A stretch of 64,000 bases of DNA, taken from contig OY754466.1 in assembly GCA_963575645.1 (NCBI GenBank), positions 47,648,001 to 47,712,000 of the forward strand, written 5' to 3'. Shown here in pieces: positions 34,042 through 45,918 of the stretch. A program made the translations under genes and the position numbers. Source of the stretch: Xanthostigma xanthostigma (taxonomy: Eukaryota > Arthropoda > Insecta > Raphidioptera > Raphidiidae). Positions within the stretch are counted from its first letter, which is position 1. Each line of letters opens with the position of its first letter. The notes under the pieces are model-generated. The model was not told the DNA's origin and made no database searches. It worked only from the letters and a program-made list of their open reading frames with translations.

Positions 34042-34548
34042 CTTTTATTCTATACTGAGCATAAGAATAAAATCGCAATCGAACTATTAGGGTACAATCA
34101 TATACTTCTGTCTTTTTTTACGCCGTAAGCACTGGCGTATCTAGGAGGGCAAAACAAGCACGGAGGACCCGGCTGAAGGAATTTCTAATTTGCCCACTCC
34201 TGGGCCAAAAGGGGAGTGCGCTCATGTTAACGTCATAGAAAAAAACCGAGTTTTTGAAACAGAGATACTTTATTCAGATTGAATGCAAGTACATCAACCA
34301 ATCCTATCATCGGAGAAATCAGGGAATTACATCGAAGAAAGAGACGCAGATATATTTTATACGCTTTATTGCTTTCGCTCACCGCACATTGAGTAGATAG
34401 ACAATGATTCATAATATAGTAAATTATTAGATATATGCCTAAAACTTTATATTTTCGACATAAGATATATTTTCGATAAGCTTTGTTGCGTTCACTCATC
34501 GCACATTGAGTAGATAGGCAATGATTCATATGGTTAATTAATAGATAT
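34042..34548 (+). mobile_element. 0.4-kb interspersed repeat D, copy 2
   Basis: It matches the copy at 16322 from ATACTGAGCATAAGAATAAA to the CACATTGAGTAGATAGACAA tail. The tail is duplicated: a second CACATTGAGTAGATAGGCAA occurs at about 34502, roughly 118 bp after the first. The reverse 98-codon frame 34233-34529 shows the same duplication as repeated peptide text and is not a gene. Confidence 0.7.
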
Positions 34549-35555
34549 ATGGCGTTACCTCAAAATTCGAGAACGATTAAAACGATTTATACTGTTCTTT
34601 CAGTGACTGACAACTCTTGCTTCCAGAAGTGTTGTAGGTTATGTATTATATTACGCTACTAAGAAAGGAATGAACAATGAGAAAAGATAGATATTTGCAC
34701 CTGGCTGACAGTAATAAATAAATGGGTTGGCGCGATACCAGGTGATACTTAGCTTGTACCAGAAAGCAAAGTGTAGGTATTAATATTTTGTGTTGCAAAG
34801 ATTCCAGGTGTGGAGAAGAGTTTTTAAACAATTATTATCTCAATGTATCAAATACCAATATATAATAATCGAACATTAAGTAATTACATTTTTGTTGTGA
34901 CCTACGACCGACGAATATTATTATTCGTAATGTGAGGTCACACAGCGTTTACCTACTTACACACATAGCCAAGCTAACCTTTCGACTTTCACTAGAAGAA
35001 GACTCCGGATGTTTTTTATTGATCCTCCTTCGACAATTTATTAATAAATTAATATATTTTAGTTCTTTGACAACAATCTGTGACCTGGTAACCGGAAATT
35101 TCTTTGCGTCTTAAAGGAAATACCGATATTTATGTAAATTTTTACAAATCTTTTATCAGATTTCATTTTCATTATGTTTTTTTAATTATATTTCGCCGTA
35201 CCAGAGCTATTATAAATGTGGAAAACTTGCTTGACTTTCGTTGAGATGTAAACATTGTTTTTCAAATAAAAAACCCCTTTTGAGAACCAGTAAAAGTACC
35301 TACTAATTCCGGATTAATTAGAAACAATAAAATGCATGTTTTAAGACTAGGCGCAAATAACAGTGGAAAGTTGTTTTTTGAAATGCAACTTCTTCAGATT
35401 CGGTAGGTAGGAGTCATTCCGATCGGATTAAGATAAAAGAGTAACGGAAGTAGTAGTTGGGGCTAAATAGAAAGGAAGACAACCGCGGTACTAGAGTAGA
35501 CAGATAAGTTAACTCGCTGACAGATGGCAGTAAAAATTTAATGAAAAAGCCTTCT
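34549..35555. other. Unassigned DNA
   Basis: No supported feature. 34630-34720 is distantly similar to 31160-31255 and 40640-40720. Confidence 0.35.
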
Positions 35556-36218
35556 CTCTATACCAGTGATGTCAAAGATAGGGCCCGCGGGCCGTATCCG
35601 GCCTCAAGCCATCTCAATCCAGTGAGGATAGACACCTGACACCGGTGAGCTTATCAAAAACAAGAGACCTCAAGTGTCTGGATCCTCAAGCACAAGATAA
35701 TTTACCCTTTTTGTTTCCTTTCTATGAAAATTGATTTATAATAAAAAACAGTTGTGTGGTTTTAAGAAACCACGACGCAAGTGAAACTTTTATTGGATTG
35801 TAGACACTTATCCATCACGATTAATATTATAAACAACAATATTCACATGAATACACGAATAAAAACATGTAAACACTGTACAGCACTTGCCCGCATGACA
35901 GACTGACTATGTGTTATACATACTACACGGTCAGCTGATGCTAACCATGGGCGCCGCCATATTGGCCTTGGCTGCTCCATCGAGCGCCTACTCCGAGCGC
36001 CTTTCACTTTACCCCTACTCCGCGGCCGTCTGTAATGCGACATGCAACAGACGGCCAGAAAAATTCGGGGCTATAGAATAAAAGTTTCACTTTAAAAAAA
36101 AGATTTTAATTTAGAATGTGTTTTAGTTTTTAATTTAGAGTCTGGTCCGCTAACATAGGTACCCTAAATCTTATAAATGGCTCTTTTAAAAAATCAGTCT
36201 GACATCCCTGCTCTATGC
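35556..36218. mobile_element. hAT-type element with 8-bp TSD
   Basis: CTCTATAC at 35556-35563 and CTCTATGC at 36211-36218 form an 8-bp duplication with one change. The 647-bp element starts CAGTGATGTCAAAGATAGG with GGGCCCGCGGGCC close by, and ends CTGACATCCCTG, matching known hAT ends. It is GC-richer than its surroundings (35940-36060). No transposase; the reverse 66-codon frame 35843-36043 is a shadow of GC-rich sequence. Confidence 0.85.
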
Positions 36219-36934
36219 GAATAAACTGTCCAAAATATGCATGAATCTGTTTATGTGATATCTCTTTTCTTGTTATCTGAATCCATTTTTTTCTACAAAA
36301 ATGCAACGTAATGATTTATTGAATAAGATAACACAGATAACAAATATCTGCTTTCTTAAATTCACGTCAAGCGAGGAACGTGTTATTAAAAACATAATTT
36401 TTAGGTATATCTTTTCAAAATTTATTTCCGGTAAATCATAAAATTCGTAAGAAATAAATTATCTTTGACAACTGGTTGGTAATTTATTATATTTCATTTG
36501 ATAAAATTATAAATAATTACGTATAGGTAAGCGAAACAATATTATAATGAGTGGAGTTTCTTATTGCACGGCAGCCCATAAAAATACATTCGGCAGTTTC
36601 AATTACTTGGGTTCACTGAACATTTACGGCATGTGTGAAGATGACACGAGTAGCTAACGGCGAAACGTGCACATATTATCAAAGCAATTTACTTGTGTTT
36701 ATTACATCACAATATCAGCGTACCTTATGTGAAATTATTATCATGTACTAGTGCAGACGTGCATACATAATATAATAAATTATTATTCATCCAATTTTAT
36801 AGTGGATAAAGAGAACACTCATTTTTATCTTGTTTTCTTATACATGCCTAAAAAAACTTGATGAATTCTTTGATCATACTTTGTTTATGGTTTTCAGAGA
36901 CGTTTTTTCCATATTATATCTATTAATTTACTAT
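36219..36934. other. Unassigned DNA with one CGAAACGTG motif
   Basis: At 36632-36675, TGTGAAGATGACACGAG and GGCGAAACGTGCACAT resemble the CTGAAGA/GAAACGT cores described elsewhere, with short flanking ATGTG/CACAT complementarity. No target duplication was found. Otherwise nothing recognised. Confidence 0.35.
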
Positions 36935-37304
36935 ATATATGAATAATTGTCTATCTACTCAATGTGCGGTGAGTGAATGCAACAAAGCGTATCGAAAATA
37001 TAACTGCGTCTCTTTCTTCTGATATCTCCGATGATAGGATTGGCTGATGTACTTCCATTCAATCTGAATAAAGTATCTCTGTTTCAAAAACTTTGTCTTT
37101 TTCTATGACGTTAACATGAGCGTACCCAGAATTTGGTCCAGGAGGGGGCAAATTAGAAATTTCTTAAGCCGGGTCCCCCGTGCTTGTTTTGCCCTCCTGG
37201 ATACGCCAGTGCTTACGGCTTAAAAGAAGACCGAAGTATATGTTTGCACCCTAATGGTTTGATTCCGATTTTATTCCTATGCTCAGTATAGAATAAAAGT
37301 ATGT
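36935..37304 (-). mobile_element. 0.4-kb interspersed repeat D, copy 3 (inverted)
   Basis: Reverse complement of copies 1 and 2: TTGTCTATCTACTCAATGTG on the left and GCTCAGTATAGAATAAAAGT on the right, with CCTCCTGGATACGCCAGTGC between. Three copies in 21 kb show that the family is numerous. Confidence 0.7.
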
Positions 37305-37319
37305 TTTTTTCAATAAAAA

Positions 37320-37464
37320 AATGTGTTTTTTATTTATCTACGACTCCTAAAGTGTACTCCGTCAATTTCCATTACTTGTCCCAAAAATGTTATAATAATC
37401 TGCCTCAATCAATTAAAGATTTTCCAAAAACTGTTTTAAAAGAAAATGAAATCTTAACTACAAT
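37320..37464 (+). pseudogene. Possible LINE RT-tail fossil
   Basis: The frame ending at 37489 contains FHYLSQKCYNNLPQSIKDFP, which resembles the FN.LP..IK..P stretch downstream of LINE reverse transcriptases (compare 22353-22673 and 63023-63280). Only about 25 residues fit, and the frame runs into a later fold-back insertion at 37480. This could be chance. Confidence 0.35.
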
Positions 37465-37764
37465 ATTAATTAATTTATTCAATAAATAAAATTATCGACC
37501 AATTTTTCAGACAATATATTAACAAAATATAATTAATACATTAACGTTTCGATCCCGATTTGGATCTTCTTCAGAATGGATCTAAAAATATAAGAAAAAT
37601 AATTAATACTTATTTAGTTTTTATTTATTTTTAACGAAATTCGTGAAAGATTTTTTTAATATTGAAATATTGAAAAAATAATAAACAATTTTTTATTATG
37701 TAGTCTTGGAAATAATTGAAGAGTTCTAATCAGACGTTAATCAAAGATTTGATTAATTAATTTA
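37465..37764 (-). mobile_element. Fold-back element with CTGAAGA/GAAACGTT core, family a
   Basis: Target duplication ATTAATTAATTTA at 37465 and 37752 (13 bp). The left end begins CAATAAATAAAATTATCGAC. On the minus strand the core is CTGAAGAAGATCC, a loop, then GGATCGAAACGTT (the stem has one altered base here). The right arm is decayed in this copy; the tail TTGAAGAGTTCTAATCAGAC and CAAAGATTTG is intact. Confidence 0.7.
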
Positions 37765-38293
37765 AATTATAATTTTAAGAATTTTTTTTTATTTTATCTA
37801 CGCGACATCTAGATACTAATATGTATCTTGATAATGATTAAAGAAACGACTTACTTACTATAAGAAGTACTTTAAAAAGTTCATTGTTGTGTAACGTCAA
37901 AATGATGGATAGAGTACGATGACTACTTTAAAACAGGCATACAGTTACTGTAAACTTGTTCATGATAAACGGTTTATTAGCGAAAGTATAGTTGCACATC
38001 AGATGTATGCTCCAGTTTAAAAAATGCCTTCAGTGGCATTTGTCTATTATCTAATTGCACATACCGCTAAACTAGCGGTATGTGCTTCATTATCGCTTTG
38101 TGCGTCAGAGCTGACTTTCGTTCATATAAGAAGTTATATCTAAGTTAATTTCACACGAAATCCATTCAAATTGAAGCTTTTTGAAAAGAGGAGATTCTAA
38201 TCTATAAAATAGAACCATTTTTAAATCAATTTGAGTTCATAAATACTATTAAAATTGTAATTGAAAATCACAAACAGCAGTTGTCGGTTGGTC
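37765..38293. other. Unassigned DNA
   Basis: No supported feature; GCTAAACTAGCGGTATGTGC near 38070 is a local inverted repeat. Confidence 0.35.
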
Positions 38294-38341
38294 TGTACGT
38301 ATGTACGTACGTACGTATGTACGTACGTATGTACGTACGTC
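38294..38341. repeat. Palindromic tetranucleotide microsatellite (GTAC)n
   Basis: About twelve units of GTAC with GTAT interruptions. Each unit is self-complementary. Transposon-like text (TTCACTAAAATGTGTTCAGT) follows at 38430-38455. Confidence 0.85.
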
Positions 38342-38602
38342 ACGACTCTACAGATCGCAATTTTGGTCGGATTGCCTTGGGTTATATTTTATTCACTTTG
38401 TTTACTATCAGACCAGAACCCTATTTAAATTCACTAAAATGTGTTCAGTAGTTTAATTTTTATAAACAGTTTTATTTTTTATTATTTTTGACAGCTAATT
38501 AATAGTTTAAAAACAATATAATAATTGCTGGCTAAATATAGTGTAATCCATAAAACAAGTGCTACACTTGTATACCGTGATAACACCACTATACGTATTA
38601 GG
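38342..38602. other. Unassigned, transposon-like
   Basis: TTTGGTCGGATTGCC and GTTCAGTAGTTTAA resemble the internal text of non-coding insect transposons. No ends were defined. Confidence 0.35.
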
Positions 38603-38675
38603 CAGCCGTGGCGTAATGGTTATGCCGTCGGATCGCCAAGGGCAAGGTCCTGGGTTCGATTCCTTACGATATCAT
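38603..38675 (+). pseudogene. tRNA-like SINE head
   Basis: A box TGGCGTAATGG at 38609-38619 and a perfect B box GGTTCGATTCC at 38653-38663, with tRNA-like spacing. The outer 7 nt do not pair, so an acceptor stem is missing and it is not a working tRNA. A long T/C-rich run follows and would end Pol III transcription. Probably a SINE head unrelated to the one at 27580. Confidence 0.65.
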
Positions 38676-40927
38676 TGATTTTTTTCTTTTTTTTTCTTTT
38701 TATTTTGTTTTATTTTATTCCACTTGATATTAATTATATATTATATTATGTATAGTACTTAATTTTTTTTATTTTTGCAAACTTAAAAAAAAATATTTTT
38801 TCAATTTTTAATTATTTATTTCTTTAAATTTTTAAATCTTTTTAAATTTATTAAAAATATTTTTTAATTGTTATTTTTTTATCATACAGTGGAAAACTTG
38901 CGGGATGTGCACTTTTGGTTTTGCCAACTATCTTTATATTACTTTTGCTGCATCTTTATTTCGTATAATGTGTCTTCAATTTTATATTCTTAAATCTGAC
39001 AGATGGATAACTTTGATAGGTATTTTCGCTCTACACGTATCTTCGTGATGCGGGGTTTTCGACATGTAGTAATGATGAATTTGGATTTTATTCATTGGTT
39101 TATTACTGACAGCATTGCCTAATAACTTTTATTACTTTTCGATGATTTACAAAAAAAACTGACAACTTTGTTTCGCAATATAGCTTCTTTACAAATTTCG
39201 TGATACAGAGATCTCGATTTAAAAATTTGAGGCTTTTGTATTTTTAAATCAATCGTTAGACAAACCTTATTTAATTATGAAGTTTTTAATAGTCATAAAC
39301 CGTGCAATATTTTTTAAAACGATTATGTTGACGAGCTTACTAGCTGTAGCTGGACACGTCTTGCAGTGGCTCAGTCTGGTTTGCTTGTGTTGCTGTTACA
39401 AATGGTGCTCATATAGTATGGTAAATATAATAAACTTAAGTATCTATAAAATGATCGACCTAAATTGAACGTTAGCTCATTTCTCAATCAATAAAACTAC
39501 TTAAATATATTTTCAAGGTACGATAAATGCAGTTTGGTTGCATCAACCAAAATTCTTTTGCGGAATACTAATTATGACATCAATTTGTTGATGGAACCAT
39601 TTACCAGTAAATCTCGTTCATTGTTTTGGCAATAGCATTGTTTTAAACAAGTGTATATTTATTGAAAAGTCAGTAGAGCGTAACAAAGTATATGAAATGG
39701 TATTATAATAATATAGTTTATGAGCAATTAAGCAACATCGCTTTAACCACGCAAATTTCAGTATCTTTTAATAATACCATCATTAATTAATAGTATATCG
39801 CACAAGGCACCTACATTTGCTACTATTTAAATCATTTTACACCGAAACAAAGGCAGAGCGAAAAAAATGGAACTTTAATATTAAAGCTTTGTATTATTCA
39901 CGTCTCTATACTGATTTTTTTCAGTTTGATTCATTAATTTTATCATTTTCAATACTTACCTATATATAGAAAAAAAGAAGTTTGTATGTACGATATAAAT
40001 GTACACAACCTCAAAAATGTAGAAATTTGTTCTAAACGATTTTCGAGAGAGGAAATATTTTGCAGAATTTTCAAGTCTGAAAATTTTACCAATACTTTTA
40101 CCAGTTATTTATTAGAACCTGCGAAATGGGGGTTTGCAATAGATAAATCATGAAAACGTTACTTGCTCGAAACGATGAAAACAGTATTTAAATTAAAATA
40201 TCTACCGCGGTATAAAAATCATATTATTTTGTTTCCGCTAAAAGCGTCTAAATTTAAAGTTCAATGGCCAAATATTTTAATATAAATAAATTAAAAAAGG
40301 TTTTCCTCTTACATAATATAATAAAAATTAATTTTAAAGGTTTTTTGATACGGGAACTAAAGAAACATTTCCGCGACAAATAATATTTAATAATGCAGAC
40401 AAATTATTATTAATAGTTAAGAGAAATTAACCATACAGTTCGGCTTCTGGCTGGTAGACTAAGTCATCGGAAGTAAACATCCTGTCGTAGTTATTATAAC
40501 TTAAGAATAGAAGAAAATAGTAGGTGAGATAATATCAAACATTACATCAAAGATTTAATGAATTCTATATACTTCGTTGTACCCTAATTAAATCATATTA
40601 TATATCATAAAATGTACTTTCATTAATTCGACAGTGCCTCGCCCGGCTGCAAATTGCTATTTTTGCTCACTGTTCATCCCTCTTTTGTCTAGCCTACGCT
40701 ACTCCTCAATCAGCAGTTGCTTTTAAACATTAATAATTCTCGATTTTTTTAGGTAATAAAGATACAAACTTGTTCTTTTAGATATTAGTATCTATAGATA
40801 AAATAAGAAATATTGAAACTTGTAACACCACGTCTCAAAAGCCACGCTCCACTGGTGTACCCTGGTGGTCATGTAGAGAAACAGAGGCAAGATGGCAGCG
40901 GAGCGTATGAACTAGGAAGTAGTGTTC
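38676..40927. other. Unassigned AT-rich DNA
   Basis: No gene or clear repeat. 40640-40720 (CTGCAAATTGCTATTTTTGC, CACTGTTCATCCCTC) is distantly similar to the reverse strand of 34630-34720. Confidence 0.35.
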
Positions 40928-41060
40928 ATTTTAAAAAACTTAAATTAATAAATATGTTGAATTAAATAATTATATTCGTGTTACAAACTTTCGTTAATAA
41001 ATATGTTGAATTAAATAATATTCATGTTACAAAGTTACGTTAATAATATAATAATAATTG
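40928..41060. repeat. AT-rich direct repeat, second locus
   Basis: Three degenerate units of TTAATAAATATGTTGAATTA with GTGTTACAAA, as at the left edge of the window (1-110). Confidence 0.55.
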
Positions 41061-41238
41061 TTACAAACTGAATTTTCAATATGGTTATTAATTATATCAT
41101 TTTATGAGTTATTTATGATATTTTAAAATATCTTAGTAGTTGCATTTAAGGACTTAATTTTCTGTTGACTTTATACCTAATATAGTTATAAATATAATTA
41201 ATATTGTATTGTACTGTACCTACTTCATTACTGATAAT

Positions 41239-41346
41239 AATGAATAAAAAATATGAATCAGTAGACTATACTGATTCATATTTCTTATTCATTAACTTTC
41301 AGGATTATCTATATCTACTAATTAGAATGTTGGTTTAGATAATCCT
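41239..41346. other. Two adjacent hairpins
   Basis: AATGAATAAAAAATATGAAT and CAGTA pair with TACTG and ATTCATATTTCTTATTCATT: a 25-bp stem with one mismatch and a 5-nt loop (41239-41293). Seven bases later AGGATTATCTA (41301) pairs with TAGATAATCCT (41336-41346). It is a tandem hairpin arrangement like that at 21284-21346. Confidence 0.7.
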
Positions 41347-41708
41347 AAAAGCTAGTGAAATGCAACCACGAACCTTACGAAGCCTATAGAATATTGTAAT
41401 AAGTCTTTTCATATGAGAAAAGTAAATTTGTGACTTTTTAATCACTGCAGAAATATTTTTTCCGATACTTTAAAAGAGATGACATATTCAGTAATTGTAT
41501 TATTCATTTTGTTTGATAGGAATGTAGTTTTGTATCAGGTCGAAAATTATAATGTGATGCTGTACCGCTGCTCTTACATTATTTTATGGATTGCACGAGT
41601 TTCAACCAAACAGATTTATCAACATTCAAGGACCGTAACTCCCGCAGAAGTGAAGTAACAAGCAGCAGTTTGTTTAATAACGAAGATTATTAGTGCATTT
41701 ATCTGTAT
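41347..41708. other. Unassigned AT-rich DNA
   Basis: No supported feature. Confidence 0.4.
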
Positions 41709-41709
41709 A

Positions 41710-42314
41710 CTAGCGGTCCCGTCCGGTTTCACCCGGGTGTAAAAGAACGAATGGGGAAGGGAGGAACATAAGTACACACATTCATATTAATTTACCGAGA
41801 TGAATGTTGTGTCCAAATTTCGTGATGATCGGAGCTACCGATCAAAATTTTTTGTCGATAAAAAGCAGTATTTATACTTTTTTTAACTATTTTTTTTTAA
41901 TTAATTAAAAAAAATTAAAATAAATTTTAATGTAAGCCTTAAAAGAACGCAGTGTAGAAAATAAAAAAAAAAAATAAAAATGCATTCGCCCAACGTAGGG
42001 CTCGAACCCACGACCCTGGTATTGACAGTCTTGTGCTCTACCGATTGCGCTAGCCGGCGTTGTATTCTTACATCGCTAATATGAGTATACTTAGTGCATT
42101 TCACCTGAATAGAAGCTTATTTTTTAGATACATTTGGAACATTTTTCATTAATGCTCCGCTCCTAATGGTCGTAGCCTGATTTTATATAGCCTATAGCCT
42201 TCCTCGATAAATGGGCTATCCAACAAAAAATTTTTTTTTTCAATTTGAACCAGTAGTTTCTGAGATTAGCGCGTTCAAACAAACAAACTCTTCAGCTTTA
42301 TATATTAGTATAGA
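41710..42314 (-). mobile_element. Helitron carrying a tRNA-Lys-like module, copy 1
   Basis: On the minus strand it runs A|TCTATACTAATATATAAAGC ... CGGGTGAAACCGGACGGGAC CGCTAG|T, a 605-bp element between A and T, exactly the Helitron rule. The text TTTGAACGCGCTAATCTCAG and the AAGGCTATAGGCTATATAAA block are shared with copies 2 and 3. No Rep/helicase. The frame at 42211-42471 crosses its end by chance. Confidence 0.85.
41987..42059 (-). pseudogene. tRNA-Lys-like sequence inside Helitron copy 1
   Basis: The 73-nt segment reads, on the minus strand, CGCCGGCTAGCGCAATCGG, TAGAGCACAAGACTG, then GGGTCGTGGGTTCGAGCCC and TACGTTGGGCG. It follows tRNA-Lys closely from the D arm to the T arm. The anticodon position reads GTC, not CTT or TTT, and the acceptor pairing is imperfect. 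It is the best-preserved head of the three. Confidence 0.75.
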
Positions 42315-42925
42315 TAGATATAGAATGTGGTACACTGGTACATACACTATTGACGTTGGCCGGATGGCAGGACATAGCGGTTCGACAATATCTCATGCCA
42401 AAACATCTTACAAACCAACAAGAAAACGAAATTACAAAGGTTCGATTTTTTATGTTATGCATAGAATATAATGTTATTACTTGACCTATACTACAGGAAA
42501 AGGTCGATTTTAATTTAGTTTAAAATTATTAATTATTAATAATTTGTTCATTCACAATGTATTTTGTAACAAGCATTTTAATCTAGTTGTGGAATAAAAT
42601 GTAAAATCATTATACGCAAAATATTTCTAGGACAATCATCAAAATTCGTTTCAATAAATTTATACGCACCGATGAAGATAATTAACTTATTACGTCACGA
42701 GTAAGTTGTATATTATTACAAATCTAGATAATGCATGTATGTTATGTGTTTGATGTTACCAATGGTGCGTATGTAACACTTCACTTCATATAATTATACA
42801 GAGTGTTACGGAAAAATAAACCATTTTTTGATGTTCCATGTATCGAAATTTGATAATTATTATTCCTGGAATAAACAAGTATCGTAAATCAACCTTTCCG
42901 TTCTTATCTCTTAAATGCAAGCAAG
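42315..42925. other. Unassigned AT-rich DNA
   Basis: No supported feature. Confidence 0.4.
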
Positions 42926-43280
42926 AATTAATGAAATACAAATCTTTGATTAACGTCTGAATAGAAATAAATAAAATTATCGACCAATTTTTTGCAGACT
43001 ATATATTGACAAAAATAATAAAATTAAAAATCAATATTTCACTAGATATGACGTTTCGATCCGGATTTGTTATTAATTTTTCATTAATATTTCGATAATT
43101 CAAACTCCATTCTATCAGAAAATATACATACTAATTAATTTTTATAGTTTTTAGATTATTTCTGACAAAGCTCCAAATCCGGATCTAGTGAAATATTGAT
43201 TTATAATTTTATTATTTTTGTCAATATAATATAGTCTGAAAAAATTGGTCGATAATTTTATTTATTTAACTAACGAAATA
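42926..43280 (+). mobile_element. Fold-back element, family a, opposite orientation
   Basis: Candidate target duplication AATTAATGAAATA (42926) and AACTAACGAAATA (43268): 13 bp, two differences. Here the tail CAAATCTTTGATTAACGTCT is on the left. Arms contain AAAATTATCGACCAATTTTT and the complement at 43236. The centre carries ACGTTTCGATCCGGATTTG and, separately, CTCCAAATCCGGATCTAGTG, so the core is rearranged. Confidence 0.65.
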
Positions 43281-43282
43281 TA

Positions 43283-43864
43283 TACAGTATGTAAACACGT
43301 AAGGTGCACATACGGAAATAAACATTGGGAAAAAATGACTGGATCAGAGTGAGCCTTAAAATCTTGTTTTTCAATTCGACAGATGATATTCTTTTGCAAA
43401 ATGAATGTGTATACTACCGAAGAAAATATTCAAATGATTACAACATAATTGGACTTTTTTTATTAATGGGACATTAAATTCCCAAAAATACTTAAATATG
43501 GTGCGATATCAAATATCTCCGCCTATTAGTGTTGAACCTAAAGACATTGGGTCACTGATTTACCAACGCGCATACGTCATACTAGTCAGACAATTTTTGA
43601 ATGAAATGTTTCCAAACAGTTGAAGTTGTTTTTTTTTTGTTTTATTTTTATACAAAAAAATTAAAATAATGATTTATAAGAGCTTTTTATTATTAAAAAA
43701 GCCAAGTAAAATAAAAATAAATTAAAATAAAATAGTAATCCTCAAGACTACCACGATAATTTAATAGAAATAACAATTAATTCAGTCATGGCTAACTCTG
43801 ATCCAAGTATTTTTTCCCAATGCTAATTTCCCTATGTGCACCTTACGCGTTTACACCTATATAT
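43283..43864. mobile_element. TA-target TIR element (pogo-like), copy A
   Basis: TA, then CAGTATGTAAACACGTAAGG with TGCACATACGG. The right arm has CCCTATGTGCACCTTACGCG and ends TTTACACCTATA. TIRs are about 70 bp with ATTGGGAAAAAATG and CTGGATCAGAGTGAGCC inside. The right terminus has decayed relative to copy B at 47528. Confidence 0.75.
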
Positions 43865-45918
43865 TTTAGACGCTAAGCATAAACCGCCATATGATGACGT
43901 AGAAGACTAAGTCACACTTCTATACATGTAGAAATATAATATGCATATAAATTATCTGCCTTGTGATTCACACACATCAGTAGACGTGGCAAGTGATCAC
44001 AATTTTCAATTTAAAAATCATATCATGCGTATTTGTTACTTATATATTTCGTAACTTAAAAAAACACCCAGTATTTTAGGTATACTGTTTACCTATGGGT
44101 AAGTATTTTAGCTATTACAGGATGCGCTAGTTTTCCATTAGCGGAGCGCTAAGAGCATACCGCGACCTTCGCAACTGGTCTCAATGAACTAAATACAGTT
44201 AATATGAATGGAGTGCAGTGTACTGAAGTGTATCAAACGTACCATGAGATGCGCTCTGGCTGCGGTTGGCCACCATTTGCATATTGTCGGAGGTCATTCA
44301 ATGACATTAACGTAATAAGAAACAAGTAATTAAAATCGACAATAATAATGCAAAGGGAGATTTGTTGTGACGTAATCTCGTTGATATAACATCCATAATA
44401 TGATTTGGACTCCAAAAAATCTATGTATATAATGCCGGCACTTCACATTTGTATTTGTGTATTTGGCATATTTGGCAAACAATTACCAAGTGTGGACAGT
44501 CTATTTGACAAAGTGTTGGCCTTATTTGCCTATTTGACAAATAAGGCCAATACCAAATACGCGTTACCGTGCGCTTGTCGGTTTTTCGAGGCACATCAAA
44601 GGAGTCAAATAGGCAAATACGTAAATAAACCGTCCACACAATGGGCATATTCAGAAGCGCACGCGCCGTGAATCTGTACGGACGTGCAGTATTTTTGTGT
44701 CTGTACTGTGAGCGAGAACTGGAACAATTACTATTGAAAATGAATTGGGACAATGAAACAGTGCTAAAATTCCTGGAATTTTGAACCTTGCGTTCTGCTG
44801 CCAAATGTTTGTGTGTTTGCTATTTGACTGCCATGTGTGGATGGTCGTATTTGCCTCTATTTGCATGTTTGTATTGAAGGTCATATATTTTGCCAAATAC
44901 AACAAACACCCAATAGCGAACACAAATAGCCACCTTAAAACGTACAATTTTTGTATACCGTTTTCTAGACATTTTATTACGTCATGTACAACGGTCGTAA
45001 ATTTAAATTCAAGATTCTTGTAATTTAAGACGTTCGTTTATAATTAATTGACGAAATTTCGTTTACTTTATACACTTTTTATATGTATTTTTAACAAATT
45101 TAGAAAGGAAGGTGTCAGTACAATATTTTCAAGAAACAATCATTTTCACATATTAATCATTTTGCAAATGGCAATTATGATAATATCGACAGCTTATTTT
45201 TAATGACACTATCCACGCATGGTGTGCGTTTCTCTCTTATTTGACCATGAACCTTTTTTTTTCCTTTAAATTCTGTTATAAGTCATACATGACTTGAATA
45301 GTGTTTTAATGTCATACATGCTATTTGATAAAAAAACTTTTGTTTTTTAACAAAAATATTTTCTCATGAGGTTTTCCAACTCGCCGTTTCTACAACAATT
45401 ATTATAACGTAATTAACAGCCTACTGGTGTTGTTATTAAATTATGAAATCATTTTTAATTTAATAAAGTTTCCAACACCATTTAGCGTGCCCATATATTA
45501 TTTCACCTACACAAAATACTTTTGTAAAATGTCAGTGAATTTGTTTCAAACAAGCACCAAAATAACAGGGTTGGGAATCTAGCTCGAAAAATAACAAATG
45601 TATACAAATTGACAAAGGACCCTGCACAAACCTTATGGGATTTGGTCCTCGGTTAATTGATCGAAAATGGTTTTAGTTTATAGTTTAAAGGTCACTGAGA
45701 AAAATTAATGTTCCGCGGCAAAAACAAAAAATGTCGATCGTCCCGATGGTCTATGATTTATTTTTAATGTAACTATTTATTACAAGTTTTCCTAGCCCTG
45801 CCAAAACCACTCCCGCTTTTTTCTTACATTAAGGTTCCTTGTCATCAATTCAATTATAATTATATACTTGATCTTTATCTTAATTCGTATGAATCTTTAT
45901 TTCATCAACTTTCTTAAC
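43865..45918. other. Unassigned DNA with a repeated GTGTGGA motif and a hairpin
   Basis: GGCCTTATTTG (44518) and CAAATAAGGCC (44538) form a perfect 11-bp stem. CCAAGTGTGGACAGTC (44487), the complement of ACCGTCCACACAATGG (44628-44643), and CCATGTGTGGATGGTC (44830-44845) are related motifs. This looks like the ruins of a TIR element about 0.5 kb long, but no ends are clear. Overlapping frames on both strands at 44405-45023 come from it. 44951-45918: nothing recognised. Confidence 0.4.

Noticed and set aside
36632..36675. Another CTGAAGA/GAAACGT element
   Set aside because: The motif pair is present but arms are only about 5 bp, the triplet after GAAACGT is unsuitable, and no TSD was found.
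38603..38675. Functional tRNA gene
   Set aside because: Boxes are good but the terminal 7 nt do not pair; a T/C-rich tail points to a SINE head.
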